Made by a program: the position numbers and the translations under genes
Part shown: in pieces, positions 31,366 to 41,849 of the stretch
Numbering within the stretch: the stretch's first letter is position 1
Layout: every line of letters begins with the position of its first letter
Source: Mesostigma viride
Taxonomy: Eukaryota; Streptophyta; Mesostigmatophyceae; Mesostigmatales; Mesostigmataceae
Reading direction: 5' to 3'
DNA length: 58,000 bases
NCBI GenBank assembly: GCA_009746045.1
Contig: RPFO01000003.1
Coordinates: forward strand, 814,767 to 872,766
The notes under the pieces: model-generated
Seen by the model: the letters and a program-made list of their open reading frames with translations, nothing else
The model's database searches: none
What the model was told of the DNA's origin: nothing

Positions 31366-31797
31366 CCGTAGTGGTCAAAATCGCTTTGCGACAAACTCAT
31401 TTGCGACCCCAAAACAAGGTGAAATTTATAGTTTGCGACCCGAAATGGAGGCAAAGTTTTAGGTTTACGAGCCGATCGACTTGTTCATGGTCAGTGGCTT
31501 GTACCTACCTTATTAGTTAATGAATACCTGCCTAAGTGATGTGTTTGATTAATTGGGTAGCACTGATTATAATATACTTCATTAAATAATAGTTGTCTAG
31601 TTTAATAATAACGCGAAAATTGTGGCGCGACGCTTTCGCTGGCTAGACTTGGGGCTGTGCGGCACGGCGCAGGCGCGGCGCGGTAACATTTTAACGTTGC
31701 GACCCAAAATGAAGCCCATCAATAGCAGAACTTTTGCGAGGTCGATTCGCAAAGTAGTTTGCTGCAACATGATTTTGACCACTACGGTAGTGCTTCC
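31366..31797. mobile_element. Terminal-inverted-repeat MITE, copy 1
   Basis: 432 bp with ends CCGTAGTGGTCAAAATCGC and the complement of GATTTTGACCACTACGG, flanked by TA on each side (31364, 31798). A related 452-bp copy is at 49320-49771. There is no ORF. TA target duplications fit a cut-and-paste DNA transposon derivative. The inner sequence repeats TTTGCGAC motifs. Confidence 0.85.
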
Positions 31798-31799
31798 GT

Positions 31800-32078
31800 T
31801 ATGCTCCCAATATCTTATACCTAAATTATTATGACACTGAATATTTAGTTGTATATGTCTGTGCAACCCGTGATGGTGACTCTGATTGGTGCCTGGGCCC
31901 ACCAGGGTCTAAAGTAGTGGAAATGTGCCCTTGCCCTTTGCCATGGGTTTCCCATGTGCATTCTGGTCATGTCTGAAGTCTGACATGCTTGATATGATTG
32001 GTAATTTTCAGTCAATGACAAGTTTCCCAATGCTTTGGGGTTGAACATGCCAGCATTTTGCTGAGTGGGAGTGTTCTC
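31800..32078 (+). repeat. Intron module repeat R7, copy 3, left part
   Basis: It matches 20460-20736. It is interrupted at GTGTTCTC by an R6 element (32079-32570) and continues with the CCCA array at 32576 to about 32790. Confidence 0.75.
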
Positions 32079-32570
32079 AGCACCAGCGAACAAAGGGGTG
32101 GGTGGCGGGTGAAAGAAACTACCTAGACGACAAACAGCGTTTGGCTATATTCCCCTTCGGCCAAGCAGGACAGCCGTCGACAACCGTCATTCACTTTCCG
32201 TGTAACGCCAGACTTTCGTCCCAAGCTCCCTACGAATTATACAAGCTTTGAACTATTCCTACTCCTACTTTCAAAGCCTACTAGGACTTGCCACACAAAG
32301 TGCTTTCGTCACAAACTGTGGCCACTGACAAGTGGCGACCGTCACGTCACTAGCATGTGACGCCGATTTTTCAGCAATGGCGTACATTCCGTACTAGCTG
32401 CCTAAGGTCTAGTGGCGTGCGGCCTGACCAAGGGCAGCCGTCCCACAATTTTCCATGTTTAATTTATGGCTTAATTGTCTGACGCATGAGACCCGCGCGG
32501 CCGGCGGGACATAAAACCGGCGGCGGTCTTTCTCGTACCACTATACTAAACTACTTTGGAAGAAATCCGA
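32079..32570 (-). mobile_element. R6-type A-repeat inserted in the module
   Basis: Read on the minus strand it begins AATCGGATTTCTTCCAAAG (within 32557-32576), the A-type 5' end. It is homologous to 41958-42488. The other module copy (20732-20736) preserves the uninterrupted site, with TTCTC once; here TTCTC flanks both ends. Confidence 0.75.
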
Positions 32571-32575
32571 TTCTC

Positions 32576-32630
32576 TTACCCACCCACCCACCCACCCACC
32601 CACCCACCCACCCACCCACCCACCCACCGA
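32576..32630. repeat. (CCCA)n microsatellite, short
   Basis: About 50 bases of CCCA repeats, in the same module position as the 370-base array at 20740, so the array length differs strongly between duplicates. Confidence 0.95.
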
Positions 32631-33003
32631 CGCGTGCTTGGGGACAAATGGCGACATGCAATATTGCTTTCTGAAGTAACTCATTCTTGCAACACGCACG
32701 GTGACCCAGTCTACAAATTGTTTCCGTACATACATATGACTTGCCTCCAAGTGCAGGGGTGTAACCTAGCTAGTGCTTAATTAGGAATCTGTGGGTTATC
32801 TCTAAATCCCTCGACAGAGCTTCATGATTCTGCTCTAGTGTGCACAGTCGTTTTTGTGAGTCAGTCTGCATGGGACAAAAGCTTTTTATTTTTTTGTTAT
32901 ATTTTATTGACGTTCCACGTGGTCAGTGCTTAGAGTTGTTGACGCGCCTACACTGTGCTGTGATGCTGCTTGCTGTGGTATGCATGCCTCTTGTGTGAGA
33001 CAG
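32631..33003 (+). repeat. Intron module repeat R7, copy 3, right part
   Basis: It matches 21113-21471 up to the acceptor of exon 8 (GCTTGGGGACAAATGGCGAC ... GTGTGAGACAG). Confidence 0.75.
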
Positions 33004-33108
33004 GGCTGGACAAGCGTCCTGCATTGTGCTGCTACAGGAGGCAACCTGGAGGTGGTCAAGTATCTCGTGGAGGACAAGAGGATGAATGTGCACGACGACT
33101 ATGGCTGT
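33004..33108 (+). CDS. Ankyrin exon 8
   Basis: This 35-codon repeat (SVLHCAATGGNLEVVKYLVE ...) lies between GTGTGAGACAG and GTAAGT. It is a close duplicate of exon 7 but with a two-codon-longer finger (NVHDDYGC). Confidence 0.85.
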
Positions 33109-33429
33109 GTAAGTCTGTGGTCCTAAGAAGGATGATGCCTGAGGATTTCTGAGGATTTCTCGCTTTCAGGACATCCCATGGCGTTGTGTAGCATTCGTGC
33201 TGAAGGTCGCACTTGTGCGTGGTACGAACAAATTATGTTGGATGCATGCAAGATCTTACTATCTACACATTTACTTGTTGTTTCGACCGCTGATCAAAAC
33301 CATTTCTGCCCTTGCTATGCTTTGGGTGCATCACCACAATACATCCAATTTGTTACAATATGTGTGCTAGCTCTACATTGGGAATAACAAAGACTGGTCT
33401 ACCAAAAGACCATACGGCCATATGTATGC

Positions 33430-33625
33430 TTAAGTGAGCACAGTATGTGAATTTGCAGGGCCAGCACACAGCCACTGCGCCACTGCTCTACCTCTTTCGC
33501 CAGGGTGGGTGGGAGGCAAAACAAACAACCTGCTTCCCCAGCATGGAATCCCACCTTTAATGGCAACCACCTTGCCCAGCCCACCCCTACCTGGTTGGCT
33601 TGGGTACAGGTGCCAGTACATAAAT
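33430..33625 (+). repeat. Dispersed repeat R5, copy 1
   Basis: The block AACAACCTGCTTCCC...ACCTTTAATGGCAACCACC...TGGGTACAGGTGCCAG recurs at 39795-39915, 48380-48500 and inverted at 55255-55410. No ORF or clear termini are seen. It resembles a short non-autonomous element. Confidence 0.65.
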
Positions 33626-33628
33626 ACG

Positions 33629-34225
33629 TTGTTCTCTGACCATAGTTTCTCTATATAGTGAGATGGAAGGGTGGCCGCTATAGCTAGGTTATAGGGTTCA
33701 CGTTACATACCTTTTGAGCCTGGTGCGGCCTGATCCGGATCGGCAGTGGCAAAATATTTGGCCAGTTTACTGGCCAGGTGGCGAGAGCTATGTTGAGGTA
33801 GAACCCTGCCACCGTCTAGGATTCTTTGTTAATGACGTAGTTATTACTAGATCTAAGACTTTTCTCTCACGAAATATGTGACTTAAGAGCCCGGGCAATA
33901 ATACATACGTAAGCCGCCGGCAAGTATGTAGAACGCCAATTTGCATCATGTACGGAGACGCAAAATTTACGTGGCGAAAAAGATCCGTCCGGGCCAAGGC
34001 CGCGTGACACGCAAAAAGACAGAAGTCAACCCACCTAGCTAAGGTCGACCTCTTTTCTTTTTCCGCCCACCCTCCCTGCGTGTTTTGGGGGGTAAGGCTA
34101 GCTTTTTTACAAGCAATATTTAAGTGCTCCCATGAGCATGGGCGGCCGGGATGTGGCCTGCCTTTTGTGTGCGCTCCACTCATTGTTTTAATAAATCTTG
34201 AGTCCGGTTACCCTGGAGTTCCACA
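33629..34225 (+). mobile_element. R1-type solo A-B element
   Basis: It starts TTGTTCTCTGACCATAGTTT, continues through the R1 A-repeat and a CGCCCACCCTCCCTGCG linker, then has a B repeat ending GGTTACCCTGGAGTTCCAC. There is no body and no ORFs. This is what recombination between A1 and A2 would leave, the split-repeat equivalent of a solo LTR. Confidence 0.72.
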
Positions 34226-34666
34226 GGTAATACAATTTGTTTTTGGTGCTATATGGTGTTGCATTCTCAGCTCAGCAGCTAAGTCATAGAAAAATTGAGC
34301 ATAGCTCACCAAATCCATTGCTGGCCTTGCTTTGCTTTGTATGCATCAGCGTTAAAGATGAAGTTTATTCCAATATGTGTGCTACCTCTGTACGGTAGAA
34401 TAACACTGACTTGTCTACCGTTGACCACACGTCGGCCACCTGTATGCTAAGGTGAGCTCACTATGTGAAATTGCAAGGCCTGCCCACAGCAGCTGCGTCC
34501 CTGCTGTACCCACATCTGCCTACATGGCTTCTAGCTGAAACTGTGTGCGACATGCAAAAAAGAAAAACACCACTACATTACCTATGGGGGTACTTTGTCC
34601 CGACCCATGTTCACCCTCGGGTTAGTAAAACCATTCCGCCCCATGAAGCCCCACACAAGGATGAGG
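34226..34666. other. Intron 8 stretch, no gene
   Basis: It partly resembles the left flank of R5 (CACTATGTGAAATTGCA, about 34461). Otherwise nothing is recognised. Confidence 0.35.
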
Positions 34667-34699
34667 TCAGATGATAGCTAAAAGACGAGAGATAAAAAA

Positions 34700-35330
34700 A
34701 CTGGAAGACGCCAAATTTTTATACGATGCCACTGAAATGGCGCCGGAAATCGCAGCGTCATATGACATATCCCCGGGCCTGGTCCCAGAGGACCTGGGGG
34801 ATGTCCCGCCACAGGAGGCTTCAGTGGAGGCCAATGTAGCGTTTGACTGAAAGGGCCACAGCCCACCGGCTGCGCAGCTGAATGGCCTCCGGCGAGTGCC
34901 ATGCTTAATGGCATCGTGCGCTGGCCCCCCATGCCAGAGGCTGTGAAAAGAAAACATCCCCGGAATGCCCCTGCGGGCCTGCATTGCCTACCTACCACTG
35001 CAGCCTAGCCTGTCTGTACGCCAAGCTCCAAAAAAGGAGCGCATCCGGGGGCTGGCCAGCCTTCAAGCGTTGCAGGAGCCACAAAGGATCGAGGTGGTTC
35101 CGGACGAGGGCTGACAGCCGGAACTAGCCGCTACAACCCTGCAAGCATGTGGTCCGCCAGTACCCAATTGCCAACTAGGTTGGGGTAGTACAGGGGCAGG
35201 CAGGCCTTGGCTTACTGGCATCAGGTGCGACCGCGACCATGCATCACCGGTCGTAGACAGCAGAAGTCTACGCATAGAAAACAGCTTCTGCATCAGTGGG
35301 GTCAACAGGGCCAGGCGGCGCCCATGCCAC
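34700..35330 (-). pseudogene. Tyrosine recombinase relic
   Basis: SLWHGGPAHDAIKHG aligns with HGLRHGGATYDFLRQ of the better copy; the catalytic Arg is Trp. RWAVALSVKRYIGLH in another frame aligns with the nucleophile region (TVAHYVALH). It is inactive. Confidence 0.55.
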
Positions 35331-35431
35331 ACAGGCAGTGACCACGCGCCCGTAGGCTGGCAGGGTAGAAACTGGGTTCACCGCGCCCTCCAAAAGTGCA
35401 AACTCGAGTCCGGAGGGTGCCGTGCCCCATC

Positions 35432-36077
35432 AGGTCCAGGGTTGGGGTGCACCTCACCGCACCTGGTCAAGTCGGGTATCCAGGCGCCGCGCTGACTGGC
35501 CTGTTCAGCAGTTTTGTGGGTAGTAGCGACCCAGACCCAGTGTCTGTGTGTGTGTCGCCAGCCAGTGACAGGGCGCAGTAGCACCGGATGATCTGGTTGA
35601 GGCGGTAGGAAGACAAACTCCCTCTGACAATCGCCCCCCCCACCGCGCTGGGCTTCACGAGGCGGACGATGCACTTTTCCCGGCACGCCTTGGTCCGGCA
35701 CAACCACTCGACCCCTTGCGTTGCAGCAATCGCCCCCTTCACATCGGTGTGCTTAGGCTGACCCCGCAACCGGTAGGGCAGTGCTGTACGCCAGTGGCCA
35801 CCGCCCAGCAGGCTGTAATTCCCCTCCATCCGCTCCGAATCCCAGTCCTCCCCTGACATTAAGGCTGTCGTGCGCCACCCCCACGCTTCGCGCCTGGTAG
35901 CCAGCTATGCGCAGACAGTCCCGGGAAAGTCCTTGTACACCACGCCACGGCCATAGGTGCTGGCGTCACTAACCGCGACCCAGTAGTTAGGGGGCCGCGC
36001 CCAAACAGTCTTCGGAAAGGGCGCCAGGTCAATCGCCGCCTGCAACTCATCCCTGCATGGCCCCCGCCGGGAGCCAC
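35432..36077 (-). pseudogene. RNase H relic ending in a 2A-like motif
   Basis: Pieces include VRLVKPSAVGGAIVRGSLSS (cf. VRLVDSTAALGCLAKGRSSS; the Asp is lost) and, near the end, GEVHPNPGP at 35432-35458, at the same place as GVHPNPGP in the other copy. The last frame runs on for 17 codons after it. Confidence 0.6.
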
Positions 36078-36129
36078 CAGCGGCGCCCAGGCAGGAAGGT
36101 GCGCATGGCTGCTAGCAGTAGATACGTCT

Positions 36130-37126
36130 CAGACCAGACCGACAGCATGGGGCGCCACAGCAGTTACATGCACACCCACTTCCCAAGCATCGAACTCAGT
36201 TCGCGGTAGTAGGTGAAACCGCAATCCAAGATTATAGTCGCGGTGATGACCTCCATCACACGCCAGGTACAGGCACAAGTCTACATCCCGCTGGTGATGA
36301 CACCCACCACGTGCACCCCAGTCGGTGCTGCTGTCGCCCATACCACCTTCCCAGGCTTCTGCACAAGGCCTAAGGCGGCATAAGCAGCCCTAAAACGATC
36401 TAGTTGCTGGTTCACCCCATCCACCAAAGTTCAGTGGGTGAAATGGAGATTATCGAGCGTCACAACGGCATGCATACCTTCCAGCTCCTGCTGAGATGTG
36501 AAGCAGGCAGAAGGTGCCAGCAGCGCAACAGGGTCCTCCTCCAGCCAAAGCCTGATATGTCTGTCCAGTCTCCTCAGCATCCGCCACCAAAATCATCGAT
36601 GACTTGTTGATTCTTATGCCCCGACTTGGTTTCAGGGCCGGCTTTAAGCCACACCGGTACAAAGCAGAAAAAAGTGGAAACTGGGCCACAGCGACATCCA
36701 TATTGTTCCCCATGGGCCAGAACAAAAGCCACGGCCACACTTGCCGACTCGGCCCACTCAGCCCTGCAAGATCCGACCAAACATACCGCGATATCCATGT
36801 GCAGTACCGCCACAGCCAAATATGCCGGCGGAGCCTGTTGTGGTAGGGATCCAGACCAGAACTCCCCCTATGTAAGCGGGGGAGAAATCCTCCTAAGCGC
36901 ACACCGACAGTTCACTCAACACCCCAAGCTGCTGTAAAAAGTGGGCGGGGGTTCGACTAGTGGGAAGTTGCATCGGCGACAATCCACTATCATCCGCAAC
37001 ATCCGACTTCCCGATTTCAAATGTGCCCTTAACTTTGGGCAGCTTCTCAAAATATCTGCTCAACCCCCCCCACTCCGCACTCGTACACATCGCAAACATG
37101 AGCGTACTCCTCGATGCTACACCCAT
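36130..37126 (-). pseudogene. Reverse transcriptase relic
   Basis: CTSAEWGGLSRYFEKLPKVK (near 37090) matches the RT start CTMAEWGKLMGRAADVG. A segment near 36600 reads VIDDFGGG, a candidate for the catalytic IDD motif. Multiple frames and stops are needed. Confidence 0.5.
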
Positions 37127-37641
37127 GCGCTGCGCGCGTGGACTTCTGCGAGATCCGTTTGACAGGACTCAGCTTCCGAGCCATTTTACTCTCATGTTCA
37201 AAATTGTGCCCCATGAGGGAGTAAGTCTAGCATGTCCACCTGGCTGCCTTGCCCCGGACCAGGTAAGACCAGGCATGCGGCATCTAGCTGTGTGTTAGGT
37301 GTTCCATCAGAATATCCACCCGGGCTATGCTCTACAGACCATACCAATTCTGCGCTATGGAGCCACCATTCCGGCGGACAAAGGATCTGCAAGCCACATC
37401 AATCCCCTGCAGGGCCTCCTGCTGCTACTAGTGGCCTGGGCACACGGGCTGACACTTCAGCAGGCGGGTCACGCACTCCCCGCCTCCAGTTTAACACCCT
37501 AACTGCATGCTTTACAGGCAAGTGCGTGCACATATAACGTACGCGGCATCCTTTTGCACCTATGGCCTGAGCGTATCTGCTCCCACCCGTCACAAGCAGG
37601 AAACAGCGCCGGAAGTGGCAGTGTGAGAAGGCAACACTCCC

Positions 37642-38280
37642 TTACTGCTTGCTGTTGTTGCGAAAGCTGCCCTGCCCCTTCCCCTTGCCGGGGCCCTGGT
37701 CCAGCTGGTGCTGAAGCGTCCCCCCGCTCATCGCGGCGAAAAACGCTGGAGACGCCAGCATTGCCCCAGCCTCCTGGAAAGGCAACCTGGCCAACGGATT
37801 GCCATTCCATCCCGTCGACCCCACATCCACCAGCTGACATGCGGTGATCAGCTTCGCCAGATACTCTCCCAGCTGCAAAATGACTTCCATGCAAGTGCGG
37901 CGTTGCCCAGTAGCCAAACTCCATGACCTGTTTGTCGAGCACGCCAGCCACCTCCAGGGCGAGCATTCGGCGCTCCACCACTTCCTTGTGCTGTCAGAAT
38001 TAGCGATGGTCGGATGGACTTCCATTCACGCTTCCGCGTAGTCCAGGATTACCAGCAGCACGGGCTCAGCGACACCGCAATCCCGCTCCCTTCGTGCGCT
38101 TGAGCCTGCCGTCGCTAGTTGACAACGCTGGGGCCGCAGTGGGCACAACCTTCCCCAGGTCCAGCAGCTTGCCCATGGTGGCCAGCAATGATTCTGTGCC
38201 CGTGCGGTCGTCGCATGGCGCGGGTGGCTACCCGCCAGTGGCTGTAGCTTTTCCCCCATCTGTTCCCATCAACTGGGTCA
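37642..38280 (-). pseudogene. gag-like relic
   Basis: LGEYLAKLITACQLVDVGST then FQEAGAMLASPAFFAAM parallels VEYLMKVVAAMLLVESQGSG and LKEDASLVSNPAMKMAL of ORF1 at 15460. Upstream frames (TMGKLLDLGKVVPTAAPAL) extend it to about 38280. Confidence 0.6.
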
Positions 38281-38931
38281 TATCCCTATCTGAACCGCCC
38301 ACACCGAGGCCCTGGCCTCAAGGTCCCAAAGATAGAGGAGCAGACGGCCACCATCGCATCCCAGCCACCCCGGCAGGATGCTGGCGACCTCCCACCCCTC
38401 TCGTATGCGGACCTGCTGCGGACAGCGACCGCCTCAACCACTGACGCCATCGCTACGAAACTCCAGGAGCTTGAAGACATTCGCCAGGCACAACAACGGG
38501 AGGCCACCGACCGCGCTCGCTGCGACTACCGGGTGGTGCTGCGTCGCTTCCCCCAGAAGCCAGGTGAGATGTCAACCACCCTTGCCGACGAGCTCAAGGA
38601 CCAGCTCCTTATCCTCATAGGCCTGGTAGGTGAGGTAGAACTGCGTGGGTGCCCCCGCCTTCCCCACTCTCGGGACAAGGCGGCTCCCCCACCAGTCCTG
38701 CTCACCTTCCCCTCCCGTGAGGACAAGCAGCGGCTCCTCTCTCGTCCCAAGAGGTTGCACGACCTCACCTGGACGCTGGACGACGACCTGACCCCCGCTC
38801 AGCAGCAGCAGCGACGTGACCTGTGGCCGGAGTACCTCCGCCACAAGCAGGACCCCCAGAAGCCCAAGGTGTACTGGAGGGGCGGGGACCTGATGATCAA
38901 CCACAAGATGTGGACGCCCCCTGCGGCCTAG
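38248..38931 (+). CDS. ORF1p-like fragment of a LINE-type element
   Basis: A frame open from 38248 to the stop at 38931 contains a coiled-coil-like stretch (LQELEDIRQAQQREATDRAR), then DYRVVLRRFPQK, VLLTFPSREDKQRLLSRPKR and DDLTPAQQQQRRDLWPEY, ending with a small basic strand region (KVYWRGGDLMINHKMW). The order coiled coil, RRM-like, then DLTPxQ...RR...L is typical of L1-type ORF1 proteins. No good ATG opens the frame and no endonuclease/RT follows, so it is partial. Unrelated proteins with the same fold are an alternative. Confidence 0.55.
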   Translation, partial: LFPHLFPSTGSYPYLNRPHRGPGLKVPKIEEQTATIASQPPRQDAGDLPPLSYADLLRTATASTTDAIATKLQELEDIRQAQQREATDRARCDYRVVLRRFPQKPGEMSTTLADELKDQLLILIGLVGEVELRGCPRLPHSRDKAAPPPVLLTFPSREDKQRLLSRPKRLHDLTWTLDDDLTPAQQQQRRDLWPEYLRHKQDPQKPKVYWRGGDLMINHKMWTPPAA

Positions 38932-39330
38932 AATAGCCTAGCTTGTATCCATTGGTAGTCACTGCCACCATGGCATCCATGCCTAGAATGTTTGCCTAGC
39001 TGTGCCACCATATACCTAGTCGCGTGCACCGCTAACAAACGGTACACAACCAGCCATAGCCTTAGCTTAGCCCCTGTACAGCCATGCTACGTCCTGGCTA
39101 TGCTCAGATTACTTGCCCACGCTCCTTGTTATGATATGCTCACATGGGTCTTATTGCACCCACAGCACTTGCCGGATCGTCTATCGTGTCCGATTGCAGC
39201 TGTGGCTTGCCTCTGGCATGAAGGAGAAAGGGGGTCTCTGCCCTTTCTTCCTGTTGTGCACATACAGGGATTAAAAGCACTCCGGTGCTCCGTGACTCCC
39301 CAACGGGAGCACGAGTTTAATTAATTAATT
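38932..39330. other. Spacer, no gene
   Basis: Nothing is recognised. It ends in TTAATTAATTAATTAG (39318-39333), a short AT repeat. Confidence 0.35.
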
Positions 39331-39365
39331 AGTATCCCGATCGAGTTTGGCCACCTCGGGGTATG

Positions 39366-39680
39366 CTACTCCTGGGGCGGGCTCCTCCTCCTCAGCCCCT
39401 CCCGGCCTTGCACCCGTTCCAGCCTGAGGGGGAACACCCCTGTTACCTCCGCACTTTGCGCAGTAGGAGAATCGACCGGCTTGGAAAAAGCCTCCCCCAG
39501 CTGGTCTGCAATGACAGTGGCCAGCTCCATCCCAGTATCGCTGGTAAACCCCCACTGTTCCAAAGCCGCTTCCACATCTGTGGCCCGGCCAAGGTTCAAC
39601 TTCTTCACCCGAGCCAGCCAGCCTTCCCCCGAAATCACCCAAGCCGCCACGGCGGCCTGATTCAGGGTGCATCCCACCTT
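39366..39680 (-). pseudogene. Possible gag N-terminal fragment
   Basis: A helical frame (LNQAAVAAWVISGEGWLARV ...) might be the N-terminal part of a PAT-like ORF1, since it lies upstream, on the same strand, of the relic at 34667-38280. The similarity to ORF1 at 15460 is weak. Confidence 0.3.
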
Positions 39681-39794
39681 GGCTGCGGACTTCAGTTTTT
39701 AATGAAATTCCTGACTGGCTCAGCCGCCGTGGTCATGATGTCCTATATTGCGCAATGGCTTGCTGTCTGCTTTTGTTATTTGTGGGAATGTGAG

Positions 39795-39915
39795 GGTTCT
39801 CAGGCAAAAGAAACAACCTGCTTCCCTGAAATGGAAGCCCACCTAGCTTTAATGGCAAGTTGACAACCACCTTTCTCAGTCAGCCCCTACCTGGGCTGAC
39901 TAGGGTGCAGGTGCA
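39795..39915 (+). repeat. Dispersed repeat R5, copy 2
   Basis: It contains AACAACCTGCTTCCCTGAAA and TTTAATGGCAA...ACCACC, as in copy 1. Confidence 0.6.
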
Positions 39916-40009
39916 TGCCAGCATTAAGTATTTTAGATAAAACTGTTTTTGCGATACAGCGTTGCATTCTTAGCTTAGCAGGTTAGCGATAGTTAGAATG
40001 AGCATAGCT

Positions 40010-40338
40010 AACGATAATGGTGTCACACTTATGGCAAGGCCTATTCCCAGGTTCTGCTATAGTAGTATGTAGTTTGTAGGAATGTGCCGGGTCCCTATTT
40101 CCATGTTGTGCCAGCGCCCCAAGTCTGACATGCTTCATATGATTAATGCCAGCATTTTTGCTGGGTAGACACCTTCTTTCACCTACCCACCCTTGCTTGG
40201 GGCCAAATGACAATTTGCTATTTTTTTTTTTTGAATAAGTCAGTCTTGCCAACCATCCCTGCATGATGGCCCAGTGTACTCATGCATGGTTTTCAGTAGA
40301 TATACAGGGGATGCTTTCAAGTGCAGATGTGTGAGGAA
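40010..40338 (+). repeat. Intron module repeat R7, copy 4 (exon lost)
   Basis: Landmarks AAGTCTGACATGCTTCATATG, CCTACCCACCC and GCTTGGGGCCAAATGAC match 20620-21130. An R1 element is inserted at 40339. Module sequence resumes at about 41690 (GGGTTATCTCTAAATAGATC), but no ankyrin exon follows. Confidence 0.6.
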
Positions 40339-41660
40339 ATCGTGGTCCTCTGAACATCAAGTTTCTTTATGGTGAGATGGAAGGGTAGCCGCTATAGCTA
40401 GGTTATAGGGTTCACGTGATACACCTCTTGAGGTCGGTGCGGCCTGATCCGGATCGGCAATGGCAAAAGATATGGCCAGTTTTCTGGCCAGGTCACTGGT
40501 GAGAACTATGTGATGCAATCTTGCCACTGTCTAGGTTTCTTTGCTAATTACGTAGTGATTACCTAGATCTAAGACTTTTCTCTCACGCAATATATGACCT
40601 AAGAGCCCTGTGCACAATCTTACGTAAGCCGCCGGCGATAAGAACGCCAATTCGCATCATTTGTTCAGACGCAAAACTTGCTTGGCGAAATAACGGCCGT
40701 CCAGGGCAACGCCGCATGACACGCAAAAAGAAACAAAAACGAACCCACCCAGCTAAGGTCAGCCTTTTTACTTTCCGCCCACCCTCCCTGCGTTTTGTAA
40801 GGGTGTAAGGCTAGCCTTTTGACGAACAACGCTTGTTTAAGATCATTAAGCACCCAAGAAGACTAGCATTAGATTGAATACAATAAGTGGAGCCCTGCCA
40901 CAATGCAGCAGTAAACAGTGGCCTTACGGTGTCTCAATCCGCACGCGGAAGCAAGAAGCCTCACAGGGTGGGAGGGAGGGAAAAGAAACAATTAAGCTAG
41001 CTTGCTTAAGGCATGGTCTGCCGACACACAAGCTGACATCATCCTAAATTAAGTAACACCGGCATGCGTCACACGCCGGCCTGAACAGTGCTGAAAACGC
41101 CACCACAAATAACGTGGCCACGCACCCCAGGCTAGTGCGTTAACCGTACAGGTAGTCGTACAAGGTTCTCAAGACTGACAAACATAAAACTCGCCCATCA
41201 ACCCCTTGGGCCGGTCCGAGTCCACTATACAATAATTAATCAGGACTCACTTAAAATACCAAATCAGTCAAAGATTCGTTAAGCAACCAGCCGACCCTGC
41301 AGGTCCCCAGCTAATCTCAGCCGGTGCAACTAATACGAATCTTTGCAAGCAAGTCGTATAAAACCTACAATTAATTTTCTCGGACCACTAATTAATAGCC
41401 ACCGACCCATAGATACAATCGGGTCATTCAAGGAAAATTCAGGCGAGCATGAAACCCTTTGTACATATCGAATCAGTCAGCCCATCTCGCAGACAGGCTT
41501 CCACATGCAGGCCAAGGCATAGCGGCCGTATCTTTCCCGCATGCATTAAGTAAACTATATTCAGAGAAAACCGATTCCATGAGTATCGGCGGCCAGGATG
41601 AGGCCTGCCTTTTGTATGTGCTCTTTAATAAAGAGTCTGGTTACCCTGGAATTCCACTGT
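40339..41660 (+). mobile_element. R1-type solo A-B element, itself interrupted
   Basis: It starts ATCGTGGTCCTCTGAACATC. The A-repeat runs to about 40841 with a CGCCCACCCTCCCTGCG linker. The B end (GAGTCTGGTTACCCTGGAAT) is at 41633-41652. Between them sits an inverted R2 solo element (40842-41576). Confidence 0.7.
40842..41576 (-). mobile_element. R2-type solo A-B element nested in R1
   Basis: On the minus strand it starts AATCGGTTTTCTCTGAATAT at 41576. The A-repeat runs to about 40981, followed by a C-rich linker (complement of GGTGGGAGGGAGGG) and a B repeat ending at about 40842. The A part matches 17939-19050. Confidence 0.72.
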
Positions 41661-41849
41661 TAACAGAATTATTGACTTATTTGAAGTCTCATGGGTTATC
41701 TCTAAATAGATCGACGGTGCCATGTAACTCTGCTTTCGTATGCATGGTACCTGAGTGAGATTGTCAGCGATATCATATCCACCTGCCCACAATTTATCCG
41801 AGCTGTATTTATTTCATGTGAGATGTTTTTCATATGAACTGCGAATTTG

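Larger units (their letters stand above)
34667..38280 (-). mobile_element. Decayed PAT/DIRS-like retroelement, divergent copy
   Basis: On the minus strand, remnants appear in the order gag (about 38280-37640), RT start (37126-36900), RT (36850-36130), RNase H (36077-35430) and recombinase (35330-34667), the same order as the element at 11645. All are full of stops and shifts. No A or B repeats flank it, so the ends are lost or too diverged. It is older than the element at 11645. Confidence 0.65.
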
